A stretch of 64,000 nt of DNA from Nemopilema nomurai. Lineage: Eukaryota > Cnidaria > Scyphozoa > Rhizostomeae > Rhizostomatidae. This document shows positions 1 through 11,500 of the stretch, piece by piece (within the stretch, counting starts at the first letter, position 1; each line of letters opens with the position of its first letter). The notes beneath the pieces were generated by a model, which saw nothing but the letters and a program-made list of their open reading frames with translations, searched no databases and was not told the DNA's origin. Location: positions 1,723,867-1,787,866 of the forward strand of contig ML133402.1 of assembly GCA_003864495.1 (NCBI GenBank), written 5' to 3'. Both the position numbers and the translations under genes were made by a program.

Positions 1-2317
1 TAGTATCAAACACTGTTGACAGTTGGTAGTTCTTGCTGTTTTATATGCAGTACCTTTGCGAGATATGCCATTTACGTTTAAAGGTATCGAATTATAAGAT
101 GTGTCGTTAACATCTCCAAACAAAAGCAGTGCATAGTGCAAAGAAAAGATTTTGCTCTTTTGCATTAAATTTTGAACCCTAAATTTGTAAGTTTGTATTG
201 GCGATATTGGCTTCCTTTTTACTGAAATCTAGTTTTCCTATCACGCACGATTTTCCTTCATATTGTCATGCTATTAGTGTGTTAGTCTTTTCCGTGCCCT
301 AAACAAACCAAACCAGATTTTAAACAAGTGTTTACAAGATAGGCGTCCTTGAACTGCAGTACTAAAGAAATGGAAAGTCTCTACTATTTCTTAGTAGTAT
401 CAAACATCATAATGAGTTTGTTCTGCTTTGTTTAACATTCTTTATCTTTTACCATATATCCATCATAGCTAATAACAACTTGAGGTGTTGATGTGAAATC
501 AGAGTGAATAGAGTAGCGCGTTCACAAAATCTACCAGGAAATAGGTGGGATTTCAACATTCAAAGGGAACATTGTTATCCAGGTGTCGATCATATCTGAA
601 TCAATTTTATTTTTTCAGAAACTATAACAAATGTACCTTATTCAGTTTTCTTTTTATGTTGAACTGATCTAAAACATGCAGCTGCAGACTACGTTGTCAT
701 TTTTTAGTTTGAGTGACTTTGATTCTGTGTCATCGATTTTTTGGCCAAAAGTAAGTGTATCGGGCCACCGGTCTCTCTCGAATCAAACGAATAATCTTGA
801 ACGAAGATTATTTAGCTGTCAAAATAAAGACAAATGAAGTAAAAAATTAATGCAGGGCGATGTTTGTTGAAAGGGGAACACTCTTCACACACCCCTGTTC
901 TCCATACAATCATACAATGTAATATACATTTGGCAGCTGCGCTTTTCCTGCAGCCTCTGTTTCACATAACGACTGGCCGATTGCAGTCTCCCTTCCGTGA
1001 ATGGGCAAAATACAAAAGAAGCTGCAATGAATTTCAGCATGCAATAGTATTGCGTTGAATTTTGCAGGTATAGTTGAGTAAATCTTCTTTACGTCCTACG
1101 GAGTTGTTTCTTGAAATATTTTCTGAAGTATTGATAATTTTAAATCCGTAGGTATGCATAAGCTCAAAGAATGTTTTTGGGAATTTTCTAGTGTACAACC
1201 AAAAGTGCAAATCTTCCCTGGTACAAGATAATATTCAAGATAATGAAATGCAAGATGAAAGATAATTTCGACATTTCTATTATTCGGTGATTTTTGGTTT
1301 ATGATTATTTACAGACGTTTGATCTGATCTTGTCAAGCTACAGCTAGTTAGGGACATCCTTTCAAGATCTGTACTTGGAAATACCAAGAGAGGAGTTTTA
1401 GAAAAAAAATTGTTGATGTGTTATTTCTGCTTAATTGTATGTTTCTTCACACCTTAAGCATCTGATTAAAGCACTGAATCTCTAATCCCTCTTCTTTAGT
1501 TTCTATTGAATTAAATAATATGTAGGTATCAAAAATAAATTTCAATTATTCATGAATGCTTTTGAAACATGGGTGATTGGAAATGTTTGCCCATTAGATC
1601 TGCCCCAGTATGTCTTATTTTCATTGGTTCTGCTTATATTGTGAAATGAAATCATAAGCCTTCTGGGAAATGATAATATTTTCTGGTTGCAATATCTTGC
1701 CTTGAATCATGAAAGCTCATGTACACCATCCAAATTGTTATTGATGTGTTAAATGCTCACATGAGACGAAAAACTGACCTCTATCTATCTCTGTCTATCA
1801 GAATAATCAAAGCCCATTTTGGGCATCACATCATCATCATCATTGTAAGCTGCAAAAGTCAAATTTTGCTCATTGAGTATTTGCTTTCTAGTTTAGAATT
1901 GCATTGGTAGCCTCGTTTTAATGCAAGTTTGCAGCATCATTTCAAATCAAAGTGTTGAAAACTGCTTCTTGTTAAGTGCTTATAACCCTAGTTAAAGGTA
2001 TCATTGTTTTTAGCATTGAAACAGGTATCATCATCTTCAATAAGTTGCTGCCCTTTCAAAAAGTATCTATTCACCTTTCAGTCCCATCTCTTCATGATGA
2101 AAGTACAGTATTACTTGCAAAGCTATAGGCATTCTTGCGATAAGTATCCCTGGTAGTACAAATCACCTGATGATTGTATTAAGCACTAAAACCAATTTGA
2201 TGTACAACAAATATGCACAGCTCTACATATAAAGCTGGAACTTAGTTAGTGCCCTTCATTTGATCTCTGCAATTTACACATATATGTTTCTTTCAAAAGA
2301 CAGGAAAACAAAGGAAG
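1..2317. other. Upstream intergenic region, no gene recognised
   Basis: AT-rich sequence left of GPN2. The open frames here are short (about 60 codons) and resemble no protein I know, and I found no exon with convincing splice sites. The GPN2 promoter and any 5' untranslated exon should lie in the right part. A possible acceptor at 2303 (the AG just before GAAAACAAAGG) would place a short 5' UTR segment directly before the start codon, but nothing else supports a spliced leader. Confidence 0.5.
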
Positions 2318-2728
2318 ATGTCAAAAAAGACTCTTGCATTTGGGCAAGTAGTCATTGGGCCTCCAGGCTCTGGAAAGACTACTTACTGTAAAGGAATGAT
2401 GGAATTTCTGACAAAAATGGGACGCAAAGTTGCTGTCATAAATTTAGATCCAGCCAATGACTCTTTACCATATGATTGCTGCCTGGATATATCCGATCTG
2501 ATAACACTAAGTGAAGTAATGGAATGTTTGAAATTAGGACCAAATGGTGGACTTATTTACTGCATGGAATTTCTTGAAAAAAATTCTTCTTGGTTTCAAA
2601 CCAAGCTTAAAGATTTATTTGATTCTGGACATTACTTCCTGTTTGACTGCCCTGGCCAAGTAGAGTTATATACACATCATGATTCTGTGAAAAAGATTTT
2701 TGAAAGTTTAGAAGCAACTGGGTTCAGG
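2318..2728 (+). CDS. GPN2: GPN2 exon 1 (P-loop and GPN motif)
   Basis: 137 complete codons ending in phase 0 at a GTAAGC donor (2729). It carries the Walker A loop, the INLDPAND segment typical of GPN GTPases, the GPN triplet and DCPGQ. The frame stays open past the donor to 2842, but that tail (beginning VSLCLF) does not resemble the family and is intron read-through. Confidence 0.95.
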
Positions 2729-5700
2729 GTAAGCCTTTGCCTTTTTCATGGACCATTTAATTGTTGGATAGACATCCTTGTAGAGCTGGGTAACCTCAAT
2801 GAATATGAATTAGTGTATTTCTTCTTTTTAATCATGTTTTAATATTTCCATAAGATTGTCATTTCTTGAAAATCCTGAATTACCCATGCTTTTCATTATC
2901 TAATGATATTGCTCTTTTATCTTGCTTTATATGATGGTTCTCTCTATTTCTATAACTTTCTTTGGGCTTTGGCCTCATAATGCCTACAGAGTTCATCTTA
3001 TGGCCTATTTGCAATGAATGGTACCATTATGTACTGTTCACAAACGAATTTGCATTACATTATGTAACGAGAGAGGGTTATACAAGAGGTAGTTGTTCAT
3101 TTAAATGCATATAAATTTAGTTTAAGATTTCAAAACACCTTAGAAATACTGGGAATCTTGCCAAAACTTTATTACACCAATGGAATATTGTAATAGGTTT
3201 GATTATGTACATCATCATGGCCCAATGCACTGGGAATTTGAGAATAATTGAACTCAATGTTCAGGAAGTTGTGGTTGTAAGGCCCCTATATGTCTATATG
3301 TTTCTGTGGGTGATTATCTGTTTTATAATAATAACATAGTGACTACTAACAGTTGCCTTAAGATGTCTTGCTATTTCATTTGGTTTTATGACATTTAACC
3401 TGACCTGCTTTTTCAACTCCTAAAAGCTTCAGGTAATTTAATTTATTAAAATTATTCCCTTGGATTCTTTAAGATTGGTTTATTAACATTTGCCATATTC
3501 TAATGGCCTTTTTATATTTGATTCTTTCATATGCAGAAGCTTTATGACAAATTTCAGTTTTTGATGTCATTATTAACCTTTTAGTTTGAATTTTTAGAAC
3601 AGCCATTTCTCATTTTTAAATTTTTGTTTCAAGCTTGTTGCAGTTCATCTTGTGGATTCACACTATTGCAGTGACCCTGGAAAATTTATTTCTGTTTTGC
3701 TAACATCGCTTTCAACAATGCTTCAAATTGGGCTTCCCCATGTAAATGTGCTATCAAAAATGGACCTCATTCAGAAATATGGGAAGCTTCGTGAGTATGG
3801 GACATTTTGACTTGCTTTGAACTGTCAACCAAAACTGCAATTTAGTTACATCTTAATCCTAGATAGTCACTAATTTCTAAGCAATACTAGCCTATTCTTT
3901 CTAAATTGGCTTTCTGCTACTGAGAGAGCAGTTGTTTCATAAAATTAACCATGGAAAATTTGAAATTTGACATTGAGCTTGAAAATTGCTACATTTAATA
4001 GAACACACAATTTAAAGAGGGCTTTGTAGAATTTGAGCTGTGTCATGTTTTTGGTTGAAAATCTAAACAGATGTTAAGAGGAATTAAGTCAGAACCACAA
4101 GGCTCCATGCCAAGCTCATGCAATGTTGTTGTCATGGTACCCAGTATATTTGTAAAAAAGCTAGGACTGATCTGCCGATCCAGTTATTGTAAAAGCGCTT
4201 CTCATTTGTTTTTTACTTAAAGGAGATACTCTGAAAAGAAATTGTACGGCCCTGAAAAGTGATCAGAAGTATTGTTTTTATATATTCCTAATTTTGTTCT
4301 CTTCATATCTCTAATTTTGTGACGTTTTTCATTTGATCTGACAGCTTTCAATCTTGACTTTTTCACTGATGTATTGGATTTGAGCTATCTGGTCGAACTG
4401 TTTGAAAAAGATCCATTTTTGAAAAAATACAAGAAATTGAACAAAGCTTTGACCGATGTCATCGAAGATTACGGACTAGTTTCTTTTGCCGTCCTTTGCA
4501 TTGAGGTGAGCCAAAGTAATAATTGCTATTTTATATGAAAACGTCAATAAAGTGAGCTAATATATTCCCCGAAAAACTTCCTTTAAGCAGTTCAGTACTA
4601 ATAAAGTGAAATTTAACCTTAAGCGTTTCGGTCTATAGTTTAACCCACTCATAAATAAATGCGTTTTAAGTGATGCGTTTTATTCTTTTCATGAAATCTT
4701 CAAGACTGTTTCTAAATATGCACTATTTGCGTAAGGCCAAGTTTTCTTGTTACCCCAGACTTTGAATTGAACTATTTTTCCCAAGTCGTGCTTTTAGATT
4801 TTATCCAGGGCTTTGTTTTTAGCGCCTTTTGATGCTTTCTGTAACCCCAGTCGTTGGAGAGGAATCGTTCATTTAGGATGAATATATTTGCGAAACGCTA
4901 GTAGTTGCACTATCTTTTGCCTCATCGCTATGTTTCTATCATTTGTGCAATAGCTTTATTAGTTGTGGCTATCCTTATTAAGAAGCTCGTTTTGATCAAA
5001 CAATCTTTGCAGGATAAGCAGACTATGAACAGTCTAATCAAGCTGATAGACAAGGCTGGTGGATATGTTTTTGGGGTCAATGGTCAAGATACCATGGCAT
5101 CGATGATGTCTTGCGCAGCGGGAGCTGATTTCAATTATTTCGTGTATCCTTTCGTTTGAGCTAGTCTTACTAGTCTGCTAACTTCATGGCACCGTTTGAA
5201 TAAAGTTGTAAACGTTGAAGCTTCCTTCTCAGTTATTGGTATATCCCAACACCTCATCATCTCATGTACCACGAAACATAGTATTCTTTAGATTCAGAGA
5301 ATATGCTTCTGTAAAAGCACTGAAAACTGCAATTTCACATTACCTTAAGCTGGACATTTCTCAGTTATTTATCGTATAGCATTAGCCCTGAAGAATTCGC
5401 GCCACAATTTGTTTTATCTTTGTTATATGTCAATTAGTTTTTATTTATGGATCAAAGGCCATCTTGAGTTTTCACGGTGTTGTCAACTGCAACTACCTCA
5501 AAACAGAATTTACTTTCAAGCACAAGCCCCGGTTTTTGGGGATATTCGTTCCTAGCAAAGAAACTCATTTAACTCACTTTTAGCATTTGAATAAGTCGAA
5601 ACGTCATTGGGCGTCGATGTATTTTTTTGGCCAGTGTCGGAAAAAATATCTTGTCGAGTTAACATGGGTAACGAGGCTTCGTATATAAACCTTGCCTGTG

Positions 5701-5990
5701 CCCCCTGAACCATTTGTATGCTTCCTTAGTTCCGTTCTCGAATTGTTCAAGCCAGATGCTAGACCCTTCAAGCAAAGTTTGGTGATACTGTAGCATAGAA
5801 GACGAAGATCTAATTAGTAACAGGACATTTTTACATCTGAATATCTTGCTGCTTCTTTCCTTTATGGCTTGCTTTTTTGCATAAATTTTTTCCTTGAGTT
5901 GTAACAAGTAAAGCTGGGGTTCAGGAGAGATATGTTGACGATGAAGAGAAAATGAAGATGGAAAAGGATGCTCGTGGTAAGAATTTATAA
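2318..5990 (+). CDS. GPN2: GPN-loop GTPase 2 (GPN2), complete five-exon gene
   Basis: GPN2 is a dimeric GPN-loop GTPase that works with its GPN paralogues in assembly and nuclear import of RNA polymerases, mainly in the cytoplasm. The joined exons 2318-2728, 3634-3790, 4345-4505, 5013-5143 and 5909-5990 give 942 nt, or 313 residues plus a stop; human GPN2 has about 310. Visible motifs are the P-loop GPPGSGKTT (residues 14-22), the family-defining Gly-Pro-Asn triplet (74-76), DCPGQ (110-114, G3-like), SKMD (178-181, base recognition) and a GADFNYF block near 280-286, followed by a QERY block and a charged Lys/Glu-rich tail. The ATG has A at -3 and directly precedes the P-loop region, as expected for the family. 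Introns are 905, 554, 507 and 765 bp, all GT-AG with compatible phases. No key residue is missing, so the gene looks functional. Confidence 0.96.
3634..3790 (+). CDS. GPN2: GPN2 exon 2 (guanine-recognition SKMD)
   Basis: Starts after TTTCAAG and ends before GTGAGT, phase 0 in and phase 1 out. It encodes [12 protein letters not shown] and continues through [13 protein letters not shown], a very well conserved GPN2 stretch with the base-specificity SKMD motif. It has no internal start and is too short to show as a stand-alone open frame. Confidence 0.95.
4345..4505 (+). CDS. GPN2: GPN2 exon 3
   Basis: Acceptor ATCTGACAG, donor GAG|GTGAGC, phase 1 in and 0 out. It encodes [15 protein letters not shown] and then the EDYGLVSF block, which lines up with the FNLDYYTEVLDLSYL and EDYSLVSF blocks I recall from human GPN2. 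Confidence 0.95.
5013..5143 (+). CDS. GPN2: GPN2 exon 4
   Basis: Acceptor CAATCTTTGCAG, phase 0 in. It encodes the dimer-side C-terminal part with DKAGGYVFG and AAGADFNYF. The donor is inferred as FNYF-GT|GTATCC at 5144 because this phase (2) joins the last exon in frame. The site is a weak match to the donor consensus, so the exact end is less sure than the exon itself; reading on would stop at 5159. Confidence 0.85.
5909..5990 (+). CDS. GPN2: GPN2 exon 5, C-terminus and stop
   Basis: After the AG at 5907-5908 the frame reads [14 protein letters not shown], then a Lys/Glu/Asp-rich tail, and stops at TAA 5988-5990. The VQERY block matches the IQEKY block of human GPN2 at the same distance from GADF, which identifies this small exon. 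The acceptor tract is poor in pyrimidines, so the boundary could shift by a few bases. Confidence 0.82.
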
Positions 5991-6809
5991 CATCATCTAT
6001 AAAACCAAATGATGTTAACATTGCCAAAATATTTTTCGCTTAATATAGGAAATGTGGAGCCATGAATTGTTTGTCACTCTTTTGGATGATATTGAACTCG
6101 AGCCATTTTACGTCGACTAGAATGACTAACACGTTTAATATGTTTTCTTGATTGCCTGTTTCTATTCGAAGTAGAGTATTTAGAGCATGCCAAAAACTCA
6201 TTCCACAACCCATACATCGTCCAAAAGATTGGAAAATTGACAGTTCTATCTTCAGGAGGCAATCGTTGACCAAGAATCGGTTATTTGTCTACTTGGCTTC
6301 CAAATGAGCAGCAAGTTCAATAAGGCAAAGAGATCTGATTTCTGTTATTAGGAAATGATCAGATCCGAGGTGGTTGGCAGTAATTAAAGTTCACGTTAGA
6401 AATGATATTAGATCGACGTAGCGAGAGCAGTTATTAATATGAGAGTTATCCGGTAATTGAATGGAGGACAGTGGAATTTGACATTCGGTCCATAACAACA
6501 ACTGCTGCGGCACGTTTCAAGAAGATATTCTGTAACCCTTCCTCGTTTGCGTCCTCTTTTCGAGATTATTTCTTGTATTTAGCTCTATGTGAGATAATGT
6601 CGGAAATGGTGCTTTTACGTCATACCACAACGGTGTGTAAATTCACTAGTGTCTTACTAAAATTGGTTTAGTTCTGCCAAGAGAGCTGGGTAAAGATAAT
6701 TTGTAGTTAAGTACAGGTAAGCTCCAAGACAAACGGACAGGGTTGAAACATCGCTCACAACTGAATGCATCATTGGAAAAGCAAATTATGGAAGTTGGGA
6801 AAATGTACC

Positions 6810-6825
6810 AATAAAATGAAATAAA
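6810..6825 (+). promoter_or_regulatory. Possible polyadenylation signals for GPN2
   Basis: Two AATAAA hexamers (6810-6815 and 6820-6825), about 820 bases after the GPN2 stop. They are the first canonical pair I noticed downstream. Whether the 3' UTR really reaches here cannot be told from sequence alone. Confidence 0.3.
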
Positions 6826-8099
6826 TAGAGAGCTTGTTAAATTGAAGATAGATGCTTAAAATATAATTTCTCGATTACCCACTGTTGTGTCTCGGCACAG
6901 TGTTGGACAGTTCATTCATTATGAGCTGAACATTTTTCCATTCGCAAAAGGTGATCAAGATACTGCTTTATTGCACTTGGAATATTATTAGATCAACTGA
7001 ATTTAGATTATCGAAGCCAATAAACCTTTCTCCACAGTATAGAATCGCGAAGATCAGATCGTAAATGAAAGGTGACTCGATGGCTTGATAATGTCTGCTT
7101 GAGATGGTGACAAAATGTCACCAATTCAAATTAAATAAGCTGCGCATTTTATTCACAAGCTGGTACCTTTTAGTTTTTTTTGACATGTAAAATATCCAAG
7201 AAAGCACCATGCAAGGAATCCAAACGGATTGGCTTACCTTGGGATGAACGAACACTTGCAATAGAACTTAAAATATTTTTAAAGAGGAGAGTTAAAGTGT
7301 GTATGGTATGTCCTAGTCGCCATGATAAGGAAACCTTCAACATGAAGAGAACAGATATTATGGCGATGATGAGGAAGAGGCCTTTTGGCAGCTATTATGA
7401 ACATGTGAAAACAGTTTCTTTTGAGAATTAAAGTTAAAGTACGCCATTTTAGTTATTTTGCATTGTCTTTAATAGGCGTGGGAAGTTCCTCAAAGGAGTT
7501 ATGCATTCGATTAGTAATTTGCTCTTTGTTAATCTAGAGAGGATAAAGAAACGTTCCAAGTTCATTACAGAAAGCTGGGAACAGACGCGCTTTCCTTACA
7601 CAATTTCGGCTAATTAAGGTTACGGTTAACGTTTCTGGACAAAAACATCCTTTTTTCGATTACTTCACATTCTGATAAGTGGCCTCGATTTCGAAGCACT
7701 AATGAAACGCAAACGAGAATACGCAATTTTACCCCTGCGTTGCTGCCTTGAACAACATAAGGCGAATGGAGTGGTTCCTTTAAGCAGGGGTGTGCATCTT
7801 TCCACATACCATGTAGCCCAGATTCTACGTGGCTTTGCGACATTGATTTGAACTGCTTCGCTCAATGAGGATCGCTTTTATTGAAGACTGATCATTCTCA
7901 ATAAGAGCTTGCTACCTGAAAACGCATGGTTCCTCATTATTGTATCTTTTTTAAGTAAGAAACAGGTGCCGTACGTCTGACTTGTTATTGCTTTTTGTGT
8001 CGTTTATTTGATCAATCATGTCCTGGTGGTTTGGTAAACATAAAGATAAGCAATACTGAACATTAAGATAAGAATCATCCATTTTTTCCACATCAATTT

Positions 8100-8124
8100 A
8101 TTATATATTATATATATTATATAT
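8100..8124. repeat. TA-rich microsatellite
   Basis: Uninterrupted alternation of TATAT and ATTATA steps over about 25 bases between GPN2 and the next gene. Confidence 0.8.
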
Positions 8125-8521
8125 CCATATTGTATCAATTTATTTGAATGCAGCTGCCCCAAGAACTGCTTTTAAGCTTACGTAAACGAGAAGTATCATT
8201 TTCATCAAAAAATTAATGGTGTGGGGAATTCAATCTCAAATGTTCCCTAGATAAACACTAAATGAAAATGAGCTGAGTGAAAGTCCCTAGTGGCTGCACG
8301 ACCGAGTTTTACGGGTTTAAAAGAAACGGTTTTACGTCGTTTATAAAGCAACATTAAATGGCCTTGTCTTGTTAAGGACTGGGAATCCATGTTATTACTT
8401 CGTGTTTTGTTGAAAGATAAACCAATACACTCACAACTGTGCTATCTGATTACCCTGAAGCAATACACCTGTAATCTTTCTAACTAAAAATTATATTCTA
8501 AAACTCAACCCGATTTATATA

Positions 8522-8553
8522 CTTGGAAAGGCATATCCTTGGAAAGGCATATC
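8522..8553. repeat. Perfect 16-bp tandem duplication
   Basis: The unit CTTGGAAAGGCATATC occurs twice in immediate succession without a mismatch, which points to a recent slippage duplication. Confidence 0.9.
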
Positions 8554-11500
8554 ATTATGTAGTAGCACTCAAGATGCACAGTGTTTTGAAAAATTTCGTG
8601 AATGTACCTGGGCCTAAATTTGCTTCGACTCTGCCCACTGTTCTGAAGTATAGAACCAGTTTATTATAAACATCAAAGGTAATTGATGAAAGTACTTTCT
8701 TTCAGATTGCTGATTCTAGCCCCGAGAACTTTGCTCAAAGAAAGTAGCCGGACCCGAATGACGTGGTAAGTCAAAAAGAGGCTTGAGAGGCAACACACGG
8801 TTTCCATCTAACTGAACCGAGGCTGGCCCATTACATCATGGATGCACGTTGTTGTTTTCATGCCCTGGTCGACATGCTAGGCCTCGTTTCACTACGTTTT
8901 GGGACGCTTTTTGGATTTTCCAGCTACAAGCAGACTAATTTAACACAATTGCATTTTTCATGGTATAATAACCTCAGAATAGCTGCGGTAAAAACGTCCT
9001 CATAAGTATCAGTGACAGTTTATAACTAGGAATAGTTGTATTAACATTCAGCCTGAAGATGGGGCCAGAACTGTTTGAGTTCATTTTGCAGTGGAAGCCT
9101 TAGATTTTACCAAGCATTTAGATCATGATAGGAGCCATAATACTTCCTTGTGACACAACCTTGAGTCGGCGCTCCTTTCAGGTTTATGTTAAAGCGTTCA
9201 AATGATGACGTAAATGTGAGGTGGCAAGGATGAAAGGTTCTCCAAACAGTTGGTAATTTTACTTGACAAATTGGTCGAGAAATCATTTTGATCATTTCCC
9301 AAACAACAATATTTTGTCTATGTGAAAGTTATCTGTCTCATTGTCATCTCACTGGATTCGTGACTGTAGATTTCAAAATAGTTCTGAGATACTTCGTGGT
9401 ACAACGTCTTTGGGACTTTAATGTGAATGCAGAGACGCTGGTGTATTAGAAATCTAAAGTCATTAGCCAAATTTCACATTGTACGGAACATTTAAAAGTA
9501 AATATGAAGCGTGTCTGTAAATGTGTTTGTGAATATCATCCTACATTGGATTGATTACAACCTGAAATCTCTTGAATTATTAATGATGATTGCGAAATCT
9601 ATTGGATGACCTGCTTTTCAAAAATGACTGTCTTCATTTCTTCCGAAAAAGTAACGCCTGCGCATCTTTGATGTTGATAAAACGGACTGGTTCTATGCCC
9701 ATGTCGGCTCTTTTTCCTGGTTGTGAAAACAAGAGTACTGATGTGCCTTGAAGGCCAGTACGATATCACAAATAGGATCATCAAAATCAGTATGAATTTT
9801 GGTACTGAAGATTTCGGGAACAGCTCATACAGTAGTTTGGTAAGTAGAATAGCATGATATGGTAGTATCGTCATAAAGTTGTCTTTTAGAGTGAGTTTAC
9901 TCCGTAGTTAAGAACATGAATAAACCAGATAAATTCACTTTGATCTGAAATTCTATATCTATTCCAAAATCTCCTCTCGCAATGGCTAGAAGGTATTATT
10001 GATTACCGAAACATATTGGTCTTCTAAAGTCTTTTTGGGGCTTCGGACGTCTGTCGGCTGGAAATTCGAGATTGTTTTAGTTTTTTTGAGAAAAATGGTA
10101 AACTTCCAGGAGAAATGATAGACACAAACATACACATATTTACTTACGCATGCAACTGCAAACAGGCATTCGTTGCATGAAGGTTTTGATTAGCTTTTGA
10201 TTCTGCTGCTTCTAAAACTTTCAAACAAAAAATGTTTTCTGCAAGCTTATTCTATCATTTTATCTGTTCTATTTATTCAAAGTCTTCTTTCTTCCGTGGG
10301 TATACGATAGTGTCTTAATTAATCTCATTTTGATAATGTCTTCAGTTGATCTTGTTACTGAACCTTCATTTTATCCTCTCGATCCTCTCACCCGGCGTAC
10401 AAAGATGCTTCTCGTCAGATGTATTATTTATCACCAGCTATTATTATTGATGATATTCTTCTTTTCTGGATATTTTTGGGATCGATCTTTTTGTTTTTTT
10501 CATATACGTTGTAGCTGGAAGTCGTGTTCGGTCATGTTGGTACAAAAGGGTACCGATTTTTCTTCTTTTTAAGCTTCTGCCAAAACCACAGGTATAGAAT
10601 GCCCCAAAAGGCTTTCGGATCTGTATAAGACGAGACAAGTTTAAATTCGGCCTCAGTATTGCTGGTTGATAAACTCTACTAAGCAGCGGTTGGGGTCTTG
10701 TTATGTATTTTGTCATCTTGTGTCCACACCAAAAGGCAGTGGCACTTTGACTTGTCAGGGAGTTTCGAGTTAACACCCTGTAGATTACCATTCAAAGGAC
10801 AGACCCGGTTTTCTTTATTTCCCAGTCGGCAAAGCACAGTAAAAACTTGTCATATAAAAGGCTCATAACAAAAGGGAGTTTCAAAGCCGAGAATGTTGTG
10901 ATTATCTGAGAAATTCGCGAAAAGAGTAGAGCAGTGCTAATTAACGGAGACATTTTTTCTATTAAGATCACGATTTTTATTTTTTTACTTCAGGTTTATG
11001 TTTCTCCGTTTTTCAAGACGGGCCATGTCATAATTATTAAAGTTACAATTTGTAAAAACAAGAGCAGGTTACGACAGGTGATGCTTGCACAACGTACCGT
11101 TCAGACTTAACCAGGAAACCTTCTTTAAACGTCATTTGAAACATCGATAACAACGTCTCGTGCGTTTTTAGTGAAAAGCACTTTTTACATCTAGCATGGC
11201 AGTGGTTTGTTTCAAGGTGGCCAATGTAATTTTAACTGAGATCCTACACCAAACTGTTCTTTAACACATCTTAATTGCTTGATACCCACCGTACCTTCTT
11301 TTACCTAATGCATATGTAAGCTACTTCAAGCATGCCAAAAATTGTTCTCTTAGCACTCCATTCATTTTCCAATCCCAGTGTGTCTCGGTCTATTTGTAGG
11401 ACGCCTCAGAACCACGTTAGCCATAAGCCAATGGCTTGACTCTTTCAAATAATGTGGCTAAGGTCATAAAATCATTCTTTGTGCTCAAGATCCAAAGTTC

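Noticed and set aside
5659..6262. Minus-strand frames of 60-120 codons
   Set aside because: They overlap the last GPN2 exon and its 3' flank on the opposite strand and show no protein-like features.
9107..9874. Minus-strand hydrophobic frames that looked slightly like a seven-helix receptor remnant
   Set aside because: Only one hydrophobic stretch, no conserved receptor motif, and frames broken by several stops.
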